In this document: positions 10,857 through 20,738 of the stretch, in pieces
Layout of the letters: every line of letters begins with the position of its first letter
How positions within the stretch are numbered: the stretch's first letter is position 1
Assembly: GCA_002270565.1 (NCBI GenBank)
Contig: NQMI01000270.1
Location: 1 to 26,440 of the forward strand
DNA from: Stenocarpella maydis
Taxonomy: Eukaryota > Ascomycota > Sordariomycetes > Diaporthales > Diaporthaceae
Length of the DNA: 26,440 nt
Direction: 5' to 3'
Notes under the pieces: model-generated
Databases searched by the model: none
Told to the model about the DNA's origin: nothing
The model's input: the letters and a program-made list of their open reading frames with translations, nothing else
Program-made: the position numbers and the translations under genes

Positions 10857-12175
10857 GAGGGTGCCCCTTCCTCCCACCCGGACAAGAGGAAACGAGGCGC
10901 CTTCAGAATCCCCCACGCCGTTTACGGACTTGAAACAGGGCGTTTGGGAGATTTCCGCGGCCCCGGCACGATTTAGCGAGCCAGGAGACGACAATTGCTT
11001 TTCCCTTGGTCTCCCCCGCTCGTGTTTTCGTGGGCGGGCTGGGCTGGATGGCTGGATGGACCGATGGATCGATGGCTCGGCTACGGTACCGTTGCATCTG
11101 CGGCTTGATGCGGCTGGGCTGAACACCCCCGCGCAGCCACATGCACACACCCACCCACGGATATATATACCCCGCTGGAATACTCTTTTTGGGCGTGTCG
11201 GGCGAAGAAAATAACAGGAAATGGGGTGATTGTTTTGTGACAGGAAGGCGAAAAAAGGCGATTGCTCGGCGTTCGAAGAATTGCTGGGCGGGGCGGTTTC
11301 CCTTCTCCTCTCCCCCCCCCCCAATCTCGAGATTTGGGAGTTGGTATATTCTGTGTGTTGGATTTTTCTCCTTGGGGATTTTACTGCAAACTGTTTCCAG
11401 GGGTAAGAGTTTGCGAGACGAAAAAATTGGGCGGCCATGATTCGAGGGGCTCTTCTGACTCCCCTGCCCTTGGGGATGCCCAGACAGTGCTCGAGGGGGT
11501 GACAGCCTCGATTCAACCCCACAGGAGCTCATGTAGTACGGGCGGCTCAGGCGTCTGCCTTTTAAGCTCGACTTGTCCTTTTCCTCTTGCCAGTCTCTAG
11601 ATACCCTGCGTGGCTCATTAATGAATGTTCCTGCTGTGCTCTCTTGGCTGGGGGACCTATCAGAATTGCATCATCTTCACCGACAAAAGCCTCCCCCCCC
11701 CCTCCGCAGCCGTGCCCTTTCGCATCTAGCTGCCTAAACTGGCCATACCAGTATATGTGTCTTTGCTTTACCGGTAGTTACACCTTCCATGCATACCGTC
11801 ATGCTGCCTTGAGAATCCTTACCCTTCCATACCCAGGGTATGTCTTGATCTCCATGCTGCTTCTTCCGCTCTACCATGCAACGTTCCGCCAACGAGAGGC
11901 ATTGCAGGGCTGTGGGTCATGGCGGCCCGGATGGCACCTCATCGGCCAGCTGAACTTGTTGGCCAAGGGGGCACTTCGCTAATATGAACTGTAGCACAAG
12001 AAGCCCGTGCACCAGAAACATGCTGTCGTCCTCAAGTGCTGTATCGGCCGTTCAGTAGCACAGTTGTCTTGCTTTACTACCATAGGGTACAAGCCATTGG
12101 GAGAGGGCCAGCCTTATGGATAGTCCGTCCCACTTACACAGGTAGCCATGTGTGTAGTCGATATTGGAGACTATC

Positions 12176-12185
12176 TACCTAGGTA
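12176..12185. repeat. TACCTAGGTA palindrome
   Basis: Perfect 10-bp palindrome, one of four identical copies in the window, all outside intact coding sequence. Confidence 0.85.
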
Positions 12186-13789
12186 TATTTGGGCACTGTT
12201 TAGCATTCAGATAGGTATTTGTTCGTATAGACAGTCTAATTGGACCATTTGTATGTCGTTTGCAGAGCTTCTGAGCCTTGGATGCGGTGTTCCGGTCTTG
12301 GTATTGGTCCCTCTCGCCTTGACTGCAGTACGGCATTACTGACAGATTTGTTGAGCCGAGCTGTCTAGTTAATGATGATTTTGGTTCCGACCGGAGGCAG
12401 TGTATTCCAGACCATCAGCTCGGCTTGATTCCATGCATTATCGGGACGATCGAGGCCTACTAGTAATTCCCACTGGTGCAGATTCCACTCGGGGAAACGA
12501 TTGAAGGACGACGTGCCCAACTAGCAGGCCTTGATCTGGTGATAGTGGGATTGAGACCTTAATTCTGTCTTGATCTCGGTCACTTTGAACCTGGATTTGT
12601 GTTGGAAGGCTTTTCCCTTGCATCGGCTCTCCAAATATCGCCAGCGATGTCGTTGCTTTTGTGCGAGAGCTTGGTGGTACTCTTTCAAAGCGTCCCATGG
12701 CTCTGTGCCTTGGGGATAGTGACTTTGGCGCACGCGCCCCCTACTTGGTTATATTCTTTCGGACCTCTCCATTAAATATTAACCCACACCACCATTCTTT
12801 TCTGATAATCCTTCCCGGTGATATCGTAGTCACGTTGATAAGACTTGCCCGTCTACATCGGGGCCTCTTAAGACAATGGTCTTATGACTCGTTTCGGCGC
12901 GGCTAGTTATTATTCCTGCTTTTGACGAGTAATGGTTAGCAATTTGAACCTCGAGCACAATATAAAAACATTGCTTTACAGTGATTGATACTACCAGAGA
13001 TTACACACTATCGAGACACAGCTCCGGCCATTTGACAACGGGTGATTCGATATTCTGGAGGTACGGAAGCCGGAAACAAAATTTCCAATCAGACTATACG
13101 GTCTTCGAAAGTCATTTGAGGACGGGAGAGGCGGACGCTTATGTATTATGCGTTCTTGAAAGCCGCTAGACCTCTTTGACTGGGCATTACAACCTGGTTC
13201 TTACTCAGCCCGAGACATTCTACGCCCGAGCTGCCCATACTCTTGGCATTATACGGTCCGAGGGGCCTGGATTGATGCTGCATACTACTGCTTTAGTCAT
13301 GTTGTTCAAGGTGGAGGACCCAGACAGTTGTGGTGGAGGCCGGGATGTGTTCTTGCTGGTCTACTATACACCAACCGCATTCTGGGGGATCGGTGCGGGC
13401 CTTAGTCTCATGTCTACAGAAACGTCCATCCCAAAGTCACTGGCTTATAGGGTTCTATATACCTCCTCCAGTCGGGCCTGTGAGGATAAGAATGTTTGCG
13501 GTACATCGTAGCGCATGCTGCAAACAGCTTTTGGTGGCTGAGACGGGGCAAAGGGTACCTGAATGGAATCCTTCGTTCTGACAGCATCAACAATGAAACC
13601 ATTCAATACGGAGAAATGAAGTATATTATTTCTGAGAACGTCCCTAGCGAGACGTAAGCAACAAATCTCTCTTCGCAGGGCACAGCGACCTCGAGAACGT
13701 CGCCATGGCGTCCACATTGACAATTACTCGACCTACATCCGTTACAACTTATAATCTCCGGTCACTGGTCCATACTAGACTATTATATG

Positions 13790-13990
13790 TTCATTGTAAA
13801 GGGAAATTGATTTGAGTTACCTCTGTTGAAAAACATTTATTTTATCATTTTATAAATTAAAGGAATAAAGAGAATTAAATTTTAAAAATTATTGAAATTA
13901 TCATTTAAATATTCCAAAAAAAAACCACCAAAAAAAACCAGATTTTATGGCCCTGATAGGGGCTTTCCACATGATATTAAATTAGACTCT
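13790..13990. other. AT-rich island
   Basis: This block is dominated by A and T with long A runs (near 13916-13945) and many TTTTA/TTAAA words, in sharp contrast to its GC-rich surroundings. Candidates are a RIP-mutated transposon remnant or a piece of mitochondrial DNA; the sequence alone does not decide. Confidence 0.6.
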
Positions 13991-14409
13991 TAAACTTTTT
14001 TGGCCATCCCTGGATGTTTATATGTGAATATGTCGACTTTGTGAGAGTGTGAATAATTATTGTACTTGCGGCATAACGAGTAGAGTCTTGTTTTAGTACT
14101 TGGTCGGCAGCACAATAGATAGTTCTGTTTTCCAGTCTGCGAGCTTGATTGTTTCCCTTGATTTTCTGTCTTTGTTGCTACCAATTGCCACAATCATGCC
14201 GAGATCTCAGCAAGGGTTTCTGAAGAATGCTGGAAGCCAGATCCACTGACACACAGACTCAAAAACATACAAAAAAGGGAGAATGAACGTGGCCATTGTT
14301 GTGCTTCTCTACCGCTCCCATCAGAGCCTCCACTTATCAATCTCAGACAGCACAAACATCCAATCCTAAAGTCCCCCAGATGTGACTCAAGAGCAGCGTC
14401 TTCTCCTAC

Positions 14410-14944
14410 TCAACAGCCGTTCGCGCAAGGCGTGCTGCAACGACCGATATGGTCCCCAGCAGGGTTCAGGCACACATTCTCCTCTCCGGGGAACGGCTCC
14501 CCGCTGCAGGCGCACAGGAGCTCGAGCTTGACCGGCCCAGAGTACGGCTTGTCGTCCTCGGCATTGCGCTGCCTCGGGACCGCCTTCTCCGGGAGGCACA
14601 CGAACAGGGCCTGCATGGGGTCGGTCTTGGTCGTGCCCGTCACGGAGTCGCAGTCGCCTGCGCTGCAGTAGGCGGTCAGGATGGCCCCGTAGTCGAAGTC
14701 TGCAGGGGTCGTATGTGTCAGCATATCTGCTTCGGGGAGGTGTTCGGTCTTGGGGGTGTGGTGGGTAGCTACGCTTTTCCTCCTTCAAGATGTATCCGCA
14801 GTAGGTGTACCCGACACCGCACGTAGGGCCCTCTGTTGTATTGGGGGCACTGGCCATCGCTGCCGGCCCGGTGAACCTGTTCAGGTGGTTTCTCGCGTGC
14901 ACAAGCGCCACAGGGACAAACAGGAGGGAGAAAATTTTCCTCAT
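14410..14944 (-). CDS. Small secreted cysteine-rich protein
   Basis: The predicted protein has 153 aa from exons 14944-14773 and 14699-14410 on the minus strand (462 nt). The 73-nt intron has donor GTAGCT, a GCTGAC branch site and acceptor TGCAG, phase 1. Residues 1-17 (MRKIFSLLFVPVALVHA) are a clear signal peptide with a likely Ala17 cleavage site. The mature part has one N-glycosylation sequon (NTT at 35) and 11 cysteines, two in TCGVGYTYCGY and nine in the second half, including closely spaced LLCACSG and a C-terminal CSTPCANGC. No transmembrane segment or enzyme motif is visible. Size, signal peptide and cysteine content fit fungal secreted effector-like or cell-surface proteins, but I recognise no family. 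The odd cysteine number leaves one possibly unpaired. The donor is not the strongest consensus, so the junction is the least certain part. Confidence 0.75.
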
Positions 14945-15072
14945 GTTCGCGCTGATTTGGTAGAGCTCTGTAAGCAGGTTCTGTGAGAGGGCGGGCGGTT
15001 GTTTTGGACTGTTGATCTGGTGTAAAACACCACAAAGGGGAAACGAGTATTTTTCAGCATGACCTGCTGAGG

Positions 15073-15079
15073 TTTTATA
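15073..15079 (-). promoter_or_regulatory. TATA box candidate of secreted-protein gene
   Basis: On the minus strand this reads TATAAAA within GGCTATAAAACC, about 130 bp upstream of the start codon at 14944. Spacing and sequence fit a fungal TATA promoter with a ~100-nt leader. Confidence 0.5.
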
Positions 15080-15861
15080 GCCCGAGATCATGAGTTTCCG
15101 GGTGGCCAGCCTCCACAAGGAGCTGCCATACCGAGTTGCAAGCGTACACAAGTTTGGCGAGCCTAGACGACTCAGACTCTGTGTGAAGCTGGAATGCCTC
15201 GACTGTGGTTTCTGAGAGGCTGAGGATGGCCCCAGCAAAAAAGCAGGGCGTCCACGACACGAATCTCCTCAGGTAAATGTGCCCATGATTTGCGGATTTA
15301 AGCGAACACGGCCCTGAAGACCAATGGCCGTCTCTTGTCTGGGAGATCGGAATGGGACGATGAGACCTTGCACATGTGAGACTTGCAACGGTTCACCGGG
15401 TAGTGCTAAGGTTTGCGAAGTACGATTAGCCTACACTCGAAAAGAAGAAGCTATTACGCCCTACCAAATACCTCTCCCCTGTCGAAGGGTTTCGGCATAA
15501 GCTATCACAGACTTGTATCCAAGCCGACGCCAGTGATATCGCTCTTGTGCTGACCGTCATGTCCTTCTTGTGACGACTTCACTCGGTCAACTTGGAAGGA
15601 CATTACATATGTAGTATCATACAGTGAAACTTAGTAAAGGCTTGGGAATTTTTCGTCTGCTATTTGTTTGCCCGATGGCGGACGCCTAACCATACTCCCT
15701 TTGCTTGATCCAGGTGGCGTTGAGAAATGGCATGTGTTGATGGCACCTAAGTATGCTTCTGCAAGCCCCAGGTGCTTAAAATCTTCAACTTTGAACAGCC
15801 ATAAGAGTATATCATGAACGCAATATAAAGTGGTGTGAATCCAGTCAGCTTCAATTAGCGT

Positions 15862-15897
15862 GGAGAGAGAGAGAGAGTGTGTGTGTTGGGGGGGGGG
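15862..15897. repeat. (GA)n-(GT)n-G10 microsatellite
   Basis: Alternating GA then GT dinucleotides run into ten consecutive G. A simple-sequence tract likely to vary in length between isolates. Confidence 0.85.
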
Positions 15898-16252
15898 CTG
15901 TTGCACTCGCTACCTAGGTTGAGTGAATGATTGCAGTGGCAGGGACCACGATCCTGTTGGTCGTTCTCTCGGGCGACTTGCCACCCTAAATTTCACGGGC
16001 ATATTTACTGCATCTTCCCGCTTTGCCCAATCTCTTGACCTGTCCGTTCGAGCAGCGCCAACATGATCCTCCAATTGGTCCTTGGCTTTGCTCTGGCCTA
16101 CTCTGGCTGGAGCCTAGTTTGCCTGGAGCTCAACGTCCGCAAAGCCCGGTTTTTAGGCATCCCCACTGTGAGACTGGCTATTGGCCCGGTCAACTTCCTC
16201 TGGATCTCTCTTTATGCTTATTTCTGGGGGCTCCTGGACCGACTGCCCATAT

Positions 16253-16267
16253 TTAAGTTAAACTTAA
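16253..16267. repeat. Short inverted repeat TTAAGTT-A-AACTTAA
   Basis: Seven-base arms flank one central base exactly where P450 homology breaks. It is followed by an AT-rich run (to about 16310). It may be the scar or end of an inserted element. Confidence 0.7.
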
Positions 16268-16356
16268 GGAAATAAGTAGAAATATAATAATATTTATAAT
16301 ATCTTCTCCACAGCTGGCTGGTGTAATGAGCAATGGTGGCAGGTGCCACTGTACTA

Positions 16357-16366
16357 TACCTAGGTA
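16357..16366. repeat. TACCTAGGTA palindrome
   Basis: Perfect copy, extended to the 12-bp palindrome ATACCTAGGTAT, lying in the non-homologous segment inside the P450 relic. Confidence 0.85.
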
Positions 16367-16388
16367 TCTGACAAAAGATCAGCCTATA

Positions 16389-16407
16389 TTCGAACTCTCT
16401 GTTCGAA
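16389..16407. repeat. Inverted repeat TTCGAAC / GTTCGAA
   Basis: Perfect 7-bp arms with a TCTCT spacer, between two TACCTAGGTA copies within the segment that replaces P450 coding sequence. Confidence 0.75.
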
Positions 16408-16428
16408 CATTCCTTCCAATCGTATATA

Positions 16429-16438
16429 TACCTAGGTA
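16429..16438. repeat. TACCTAGGTA palindrome
   Basis: Perfect 10-bp palindrome only seven bases before P450 homology resumes at 16445. Confidence 0.85.
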
Positions 16439-17242
16439 ACTTACGCCTGGATCAAGGGTCGTAACAGCTGGGACGATTGACCACGCCACCGAAAGGTCCT
16501 TGCCGCTCCTTTCAACGAGATCGTCATGTCACTTGTCTGTGAGGACAGCCTTCGCCAAGCCGCGGCGATGCTACGCACTTGGACCAACTCACCGCAAGCA
16601 ATAGGCGGGATCTCTAGTATACAGAAGGACACAAGAACTCTCCCGCTGAATGTCCTCGCGGCCACCGGGTTAAACAACGTGATTCTCATCATGATAATCC
16701 CGTATAAATACCTCTAGGGCTCCCTGGTTCCAAAGAAGATGGTCTGGATAGGTAACGCTGCAAGATCCTTCAAAAGCCACATGGTGAAGATGCTCGATAA
16801 TGAAACCAGCGCCCTTGGGGAGAACAGGCCAGGCTCCGGCGGCATCATGGCCTCGTTCGTGCGGCACTCGACACCTACCAGAGAGAAATTACTACTCAGC
16901 CTGCTTTAACGGACAATAAGCGTAGCAACAGAGGACTCAGTATCGACGAGATATTTTGGGATCTTTTTGTCAACAACTTTGCTGGCCACGATACGACCGC
17001 CAATGGTCTGGCCTTCACCATGCTCCTGTTGGCTGCACACCCGGATGTACAGGTCTGGCTAGCAGAGGAGATCTTGGCTGTGGAAGCCATGGAGACCGCC
17101 TCAGTTGGTGAATGGGGCTACAGTGATGAGTTTCCCCGCCTGAAGCGTTGCCAGGCCGTCCTGCTCGAAACCCTCCGTCTATACCCGCCCATCATGTCGC
17201 TCCCCAAGCGGACACAGGGAAAGGCACAAACGCTCAAAGTCG

Positions 17243-17980
17243 GTGAGAGTGTTGGTCATTCCTTGCGTTGGAACTTCTCATCTGCTCGCTGTCCACGCCC
17301 GGTGAAGGGGAAGAGGCGGGCAGGAAGCGTGTTATGGAATGCGCGAATGACGTGAATCTGGAGATGCTTCTCAGGATGCGATATGCAGATCGTGTGAGGC
17401 TAGTATGCGGGAAGGCGTGAGCGAGTCGTAATAATTGTTGTTTTGTGGAATAACAAAAATTAAATCGACCTCCTAAACACGCATATAGTGTGCTGATCCG
17501 TGATGTTATTATCTTAGTACGAGTAGTGCTGCTGTAGCAGTGCTCCTGGTGGCGGGCGCTTGGGTCATTGGTAGGTAATCAACGGGCTGCTGGAACGCTT
17601 CGAGGTGGTATCTACATATGTCTTGCAACGAATGCTTATCCTATGATGACGATGAGCTATATCGAATTTGCAGAGTGTCAGATGCAGGCTGACAAAGTAA
17701 AGTCAGAGTGATCGTCCACTGTCGCTCAGCCAAGGGTTGGGAGTTTTTTCTTTTTTTTGGGGGGGGGGGGCGCCACCCCTCTATCGCGATACTTAAGGCT
17801 TCCCGCCGAGGCCCGAGCGACATCAAACAGCTCTTCGGCATCTCCCTCGTCGCACAAGCCACACAGCAACTCCGTATCGGGGCCGTCTCACCTTTCAATT
17901 GAGCCAGAGGAGCGTTGCACACCCTCCACCTCACCAGCTCAATCTCCCAGCCCGCAGGAATCCCGCAAAGTACAGACACA
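17243..17980. other. Intergenic and HMBS promoter region
   Basis: The left part follows the truncated P450 and shows no continuation of it: no heme-loop motif was seen in any frame. A T8G12 tract lies at 17751-17770, about 210 bp upstream of the HMBS start. No TATA box is obvious, as is common for fungal housekeeping genes. Confidence 0.5.
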
Positions 17981-19075
17981 ATGGCAGCAGTTGTAGACGC
18001 GCCGCTCCCCGCGCCCGTCTCATCCGGCGTGACAGTCCGTGTGGGCACGCGGCGGTCGGGCCTAGCGCTGAAGCAGTGCGAGATCGTCATCTCGGAGCTG
18101 TCCAAGACGCACCCGCACGTCAAGTTCGAGACGGTGACCGTGTCTGTGATGGGCGACCGCGACAAGACGACGCCGCTGCCGAACCTAGGCAAGGGCCTGT
18201 GGACATCGGAGCTCGAGGCGATGCTGACGAGCTCGCCACCCGAGCTGGACATGATCGTGCACTCGCTCAAGGACATGCCCACCACGCTGCCCGAGGGGTG
18301 CGTGCTGGGGTGCGTGACGAAGCGGGAGGACCCGCGCGACGTCGTCGTCTTCCGCGCGGGCCACGGCGGGCGGTACACGAGGCTGGCGGACCTCCCCGCC
18401 GGCGCCGTCGTGGGCACCAGCAGCGTGCGGCGGTCCGCGCAGCTGCGCCGCAGGTACCCGGGCCTGGTGTTCAGGGACGTGCGCGGCAACATCGACACGC
18501 GGCTGCGCAAGTGCGACGACGAGAGCCTCGGCTACGACGCCATCATCCTGGCCGCCGCGGGCCTGCTGCGCATGGACTGCGGGCACCGCATAGGGCATTA
18601 CCTCGAGTCGACGAGCGAGGGCGGCGGCATGCTGCACGCCGTCGGCCAGGGCGCCCTGGGCATCGAGGTGCGGTCCGGCGACGCGGCGACGCTGGGGCTG
18701 CTCAAGGGCGTGCTGGACACGGAGACGATGCTGGCCTGCGAGGCGGAGAGGACGGTCATGCGGACGCTCGAGGGCGGGTGCAGCGTGCCGATTGGCGTCG
18801 AGACGGACTGGGTGCCTGGTGAGGGTGGCATAGGGATGGCCTTGAGGATGAGGGCTACGGTTGTCAGCCTGGACGGGTCACAGGGCGCAGAGACCGAGGT
18901 CACGCAGGAGGTATCAGATGCCAAAGCTGCGGAGGAGCTGGGCCACAAGGTCGCATCGATTCTCGTCGAGCAGGGCGCCGGCAAGATCCTGGAGGCTATC
19001 AACAAGACAAGGGCGGAGACACCAGCTGGCACATCTGCTGCTGCTGCTGATACTACTGCTGAGGCGACGACCTGA
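17981..19075 (+). CDS. hem3: Hydroxymethylbilane synthase (porphobilinogen deaminase)
   Basis: A single-exon 364-aa enzyme of the cytosolic heme pathway (EC 2.5.1.61) that joins four porphobilinogen units into hydroxymethylbilane. ATG 17981 is the first ATG in the open frame and sits in a good context (acacaATGgca). The N-terminal domain shows VGTRRSGLAL (21-30) and GKGLWTSELE (70-79). The catalytic Asp lies in HSLKDMP (D98). GTSSVRRSAQL (145-155) and RGNIDTRLRK (168-177) supply the arginines that bind the growing chain's carboxylates. EGGCSVPIG carries C267, the attachment site of the dipyrromethane cofactor. All key residues are present. The Ala/Thr-rich C-terminal tail is the only loose part. 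The gene is convergent with the H-protein gene. I am confident in the function; the symbol follows yeast naming. Confidence 0.97.
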   Translation: MAAVVDAPLPAPVSSGVTVRVGTRRSGLALKQCEIVISELSKTHPHVKFETVTVSVMGDRDKTTPLPNLGKGLWTSELEAMLTSSPPELDMIVHSLKDMPTTLPEGCVLGCVTKREDPRDVVVFRAGHGGRYTRLADLPAGAVVGTSSVRRSAQLRRRYPGLVFRDVRGNIDTRLRKCDDESLGYDAIILAAAGLLRMDCGHRIGHYLESTSEGGGMLHAVGQGALGIEVRSGDAATLGLLKGVLDTETMLACEAERTVMRTLEGGCSVPIGVETDWVPGEGGIGMALRMRATVVSLDGSQGAETEVTQEVSDAKAAEELGHKVASILVEQGAGKILEAINKTRAETPAGTSAAAADTTAEATT

Positions 19076-19412
19076 CGGACGATCAACAGTGAAGAGAAAT
19101 CTGGCTGCATTGCACATTCTATTAAATTTAGATAGCTCGTCGCGCCTCCAACGCATACAGAGAGCAAGCAGGCGAGCCAGGAATCCCTTGTTGCTAATGC
19201 CAACCACCGCGAGGCCTCCGTTGGCCCTCACCAGCTCGAAAACGCCTGCCCTTTTGCAAATGTTAAATCAGTTGCCGATCCACCAGGTTGAACTGCCATG
19301 CACATGCCGCGACGCCCCCGGATGTCTGTATTAGGTACATCACTCCGAGTCCCAACCCACACCAGCTATCCCCCATACCCCCCTTCCACGGCCCCCACCT
19401 CGGGCCAACTCG
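19076..19412. other. Convergent 3' intergenic
   Basis: This 337-bp interval between two stop codons must hold both 3' ends. An ATTAAATT stretch at about 19121 could serve polyadenylation of HMBS. No gene seen. Confidence 0.5.
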
Positions 19413-20133
19413 TTAGTGGCCGCCCTCAGACGCCGTGAAAGCCTTGTACTCGTCGTCACCCATGAGGGCCTCGAGGTCCTTGACGCCCTGCTCGTCAACG
19501 GCGACCTTTGCGATCCAGCCGCCGCCGGCACTGTCGTCCTCGGGGACCTTGTTGATGTTCCCTGGCTTCTCCTCCAGCTCGAGGTTGACGTGGGTGATGC
19601 GGCAGGTGATGGGGGCGTTGATGTCGGCGGCGGACTTGACCGACTCGACGGCGCCGATGGCGTCGCCGGCATTGACCTCGCGGCCCTCCTCGGGAAGCTC
19701 CACGTAGACGACGTCGCCCAGCGCCTCGGCGGCGTACTCGGAGATGCCGATCACGCCCGTCTTGTTGTCGGCCGACAGGTCGATCCACTCATGGTCCTTG
19801 GTGTACTTCCTTATGTGGTCTGTGTTGATGCAGGGCACGAGTATGTCAGCCTGGTTTATCCTTTCCTTCCTTTCTTCCTTTCTTTCTGTCCATTTATTAA
19901 AAAAAAAAAAACCCTTTGGGCAACTACCGCCGCGAGAAAGGGTTGCTGTTGAACGAGAAAAAAAAGTGGCCGGCCGGCTTCGGAGCTGGGGGTCGGGGGA
20001 TCATACTGATAGCTGTGACGGAGAAGCTCCTGGCTGGGATGAACCTCTGGACTGGGCGGGCGGCGGTGGTCTGACGGAGGGATGAGAGGGCGGACGGTCT
20101 TGCGACCCGCATGCAACGTGCGACTGAAGCCAT
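19413..20133 (-). CDS. gcvH: Glycine cleavage system H protein, mitochondrial
   Basis: The predicted protein has 177 aa from exons 20133-20007 and 19819-19413 on the minus strand (534 nt). It is the lipoyl carrier of the glycine decarboxylase complex, shuttling the aminomethyl group between P and T proteins in the mitochondrial matrix. ATG 20133 is in an excellent context (acagccATGgct). Residues 1 to about 42 form a typical presequence, rich in Arg, Ala and Ser and without acids, with RSFSVTA near the cleavage site. The mature domain begins HIRKYTKDHEW and carries GISEYAAEALGDVVYVELP and the lipoylation site ESVKSAADI (K104). The 187-nt phase-1 intron has donor GTATGA, a GCTGAC branch site and acceptor CACAG; it contains long A and purine runs. 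The yeast equivalent is GCV3. Convergent with HMBS. Confidence 0.95.
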
Positions 20134-20703
20134 GGCTGTGACGGGATTTTGGCGGACCTGGGCAGAGGGATTGACGAGGAGGAGCAGGAGGAGGAGTAGA
20201 GGGGAAAGGAGGCAAAGAAGCAATGGCTATACGGAGCAACGATGAATCGTTCCTGTCTCCCGATGGGTCGCCGTTGCCCGTGCCTCTGATAGCCGGGCGA
20301 CCGATTGGCATTGCAGCGCTAATGCATATTAGGTAAGGCCAGAGCCGGCACCCGGGTCTAACCCCGGCCTCAGCACTCGAGGGGGACGAGGCGCTTTGGC
20401 CCTGGCAGTGGTTGAGCTTTTGTGGCCTGGTGTTTGCTTGCTCCTGACAATAGCCTGCCTGAGTATTCCAAGTTCCAAAATCAATCAAGTGGGAATAGGA
20501 TGGTAGCCCGAGTAAGGCCACCCGGCCGGCTACGATCTAATCACTTGTTCGCCCCATCGCCCCTTTCATGCGCAACCGAACGGGTGTGCTATTGTCATTA
20601 TCCTGCCTAGTAAAGTGGCCCCTAGGTTCGTCCAGCCGAGCTATTATCGCTGGGTGCAACGCTGTGTGAGAGAATGTCGCGCATCACCCGGGCAAGTAAT
20701 TTA

Positions 20704-20738
20704 TTCCAGGTGTTCCAGGTGTTCCAGGTGTTCCAGGT
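20704..20738. repeat. TTCCAGGTG tandem repeat, about 4 copies
   Basis: Nine-base units start at 20704, 20713, 20722 and 20731; the last is one base short. Confidence 0.9.

Larger units (their letters stand above)
10857..14409. other. 3.5-kb gene-poor interval
   Basis: No supported gene. The first part likely includes the 3'UTR of the bZIP gene and has a GGATG-rich stretch near 11044-11075 plus C11 at 11312-11322 and C10 at 11693-11702. A TACCTAGGTA palindrome lies at 12176-12185. From about 12700 the AT content rises, culminating in the island at 13790-13990. Frames between 12400 and 13720 are short and broken; I could not identify a relic there. Confidence 0.5.
14945..16062. other. Intergenic between secreted-protein gene and P450 relic
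   Basis: No gene supported. It holds the minus-strand promoter near 15075, a GA/GT microsatellite ending in G10 (15862-15897) and a nine-base TACCTAGGT motif at 15911. The right end would have been the promoter of the P450. Confidence 0.5.
16063..17242 (+). pseudogene. Cytochrome P450 pseudogene
   Basis: Collinear P450 pieces remain but cannot make an enzyme. The N-terminus (16063-16275) has a membrane anchor and ends LDRLPIFK before a stop. Homology is then lost until 16445, where a C-helix region resumes (AWIKGRNSWDD, stop, PRHRKVLAAPFNE); the TGA at 16478-16480 sits where the conserved C-helix Trp (TGG) belongs. NDTRTL-like QKDTRTLPLNVLAA follows, then an apparent internal deletion and a TAG at 16715. 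The frame shifts by one missing base near 16862-16864 (FVR to ALDTYQRE). The I-helix AGHDTT (16981-16998) and K-helix ETLR (17167-17178) are intact. Sequence stops resembling P450 at a likely splice donor GTGAGA (17243); the heme-binding cysteine loop is absent. G-to-A change at the Trp codon is compatible with RIP. The subfamily is not assigned. Confidence 0.88.

Noticed and set aside
12940..12960. tRNA T-loop-like GGTTCAAAT on the minus strand
   Set aside because: No acceptor, D-arm or anticodon stem can be paired around it; other GGTTCGA words in the window also failed.
12360..13730. Possible decayed minus-strand gene
   Set aside because: A fragment around 12521-12733 (WDALKEYHQALAQKQ) faintly recalls the C-terminal part of fungal HET-type proteins, but frames are broken, no core motif is visible and the likeness is too weak to report as a feature.
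17915..17980. Longer HMBS N-terminus
   Set aside because: The upstream frame starts at TTG, not ATG; 17981 is the first ATG, in good context, and gives a normal family length.
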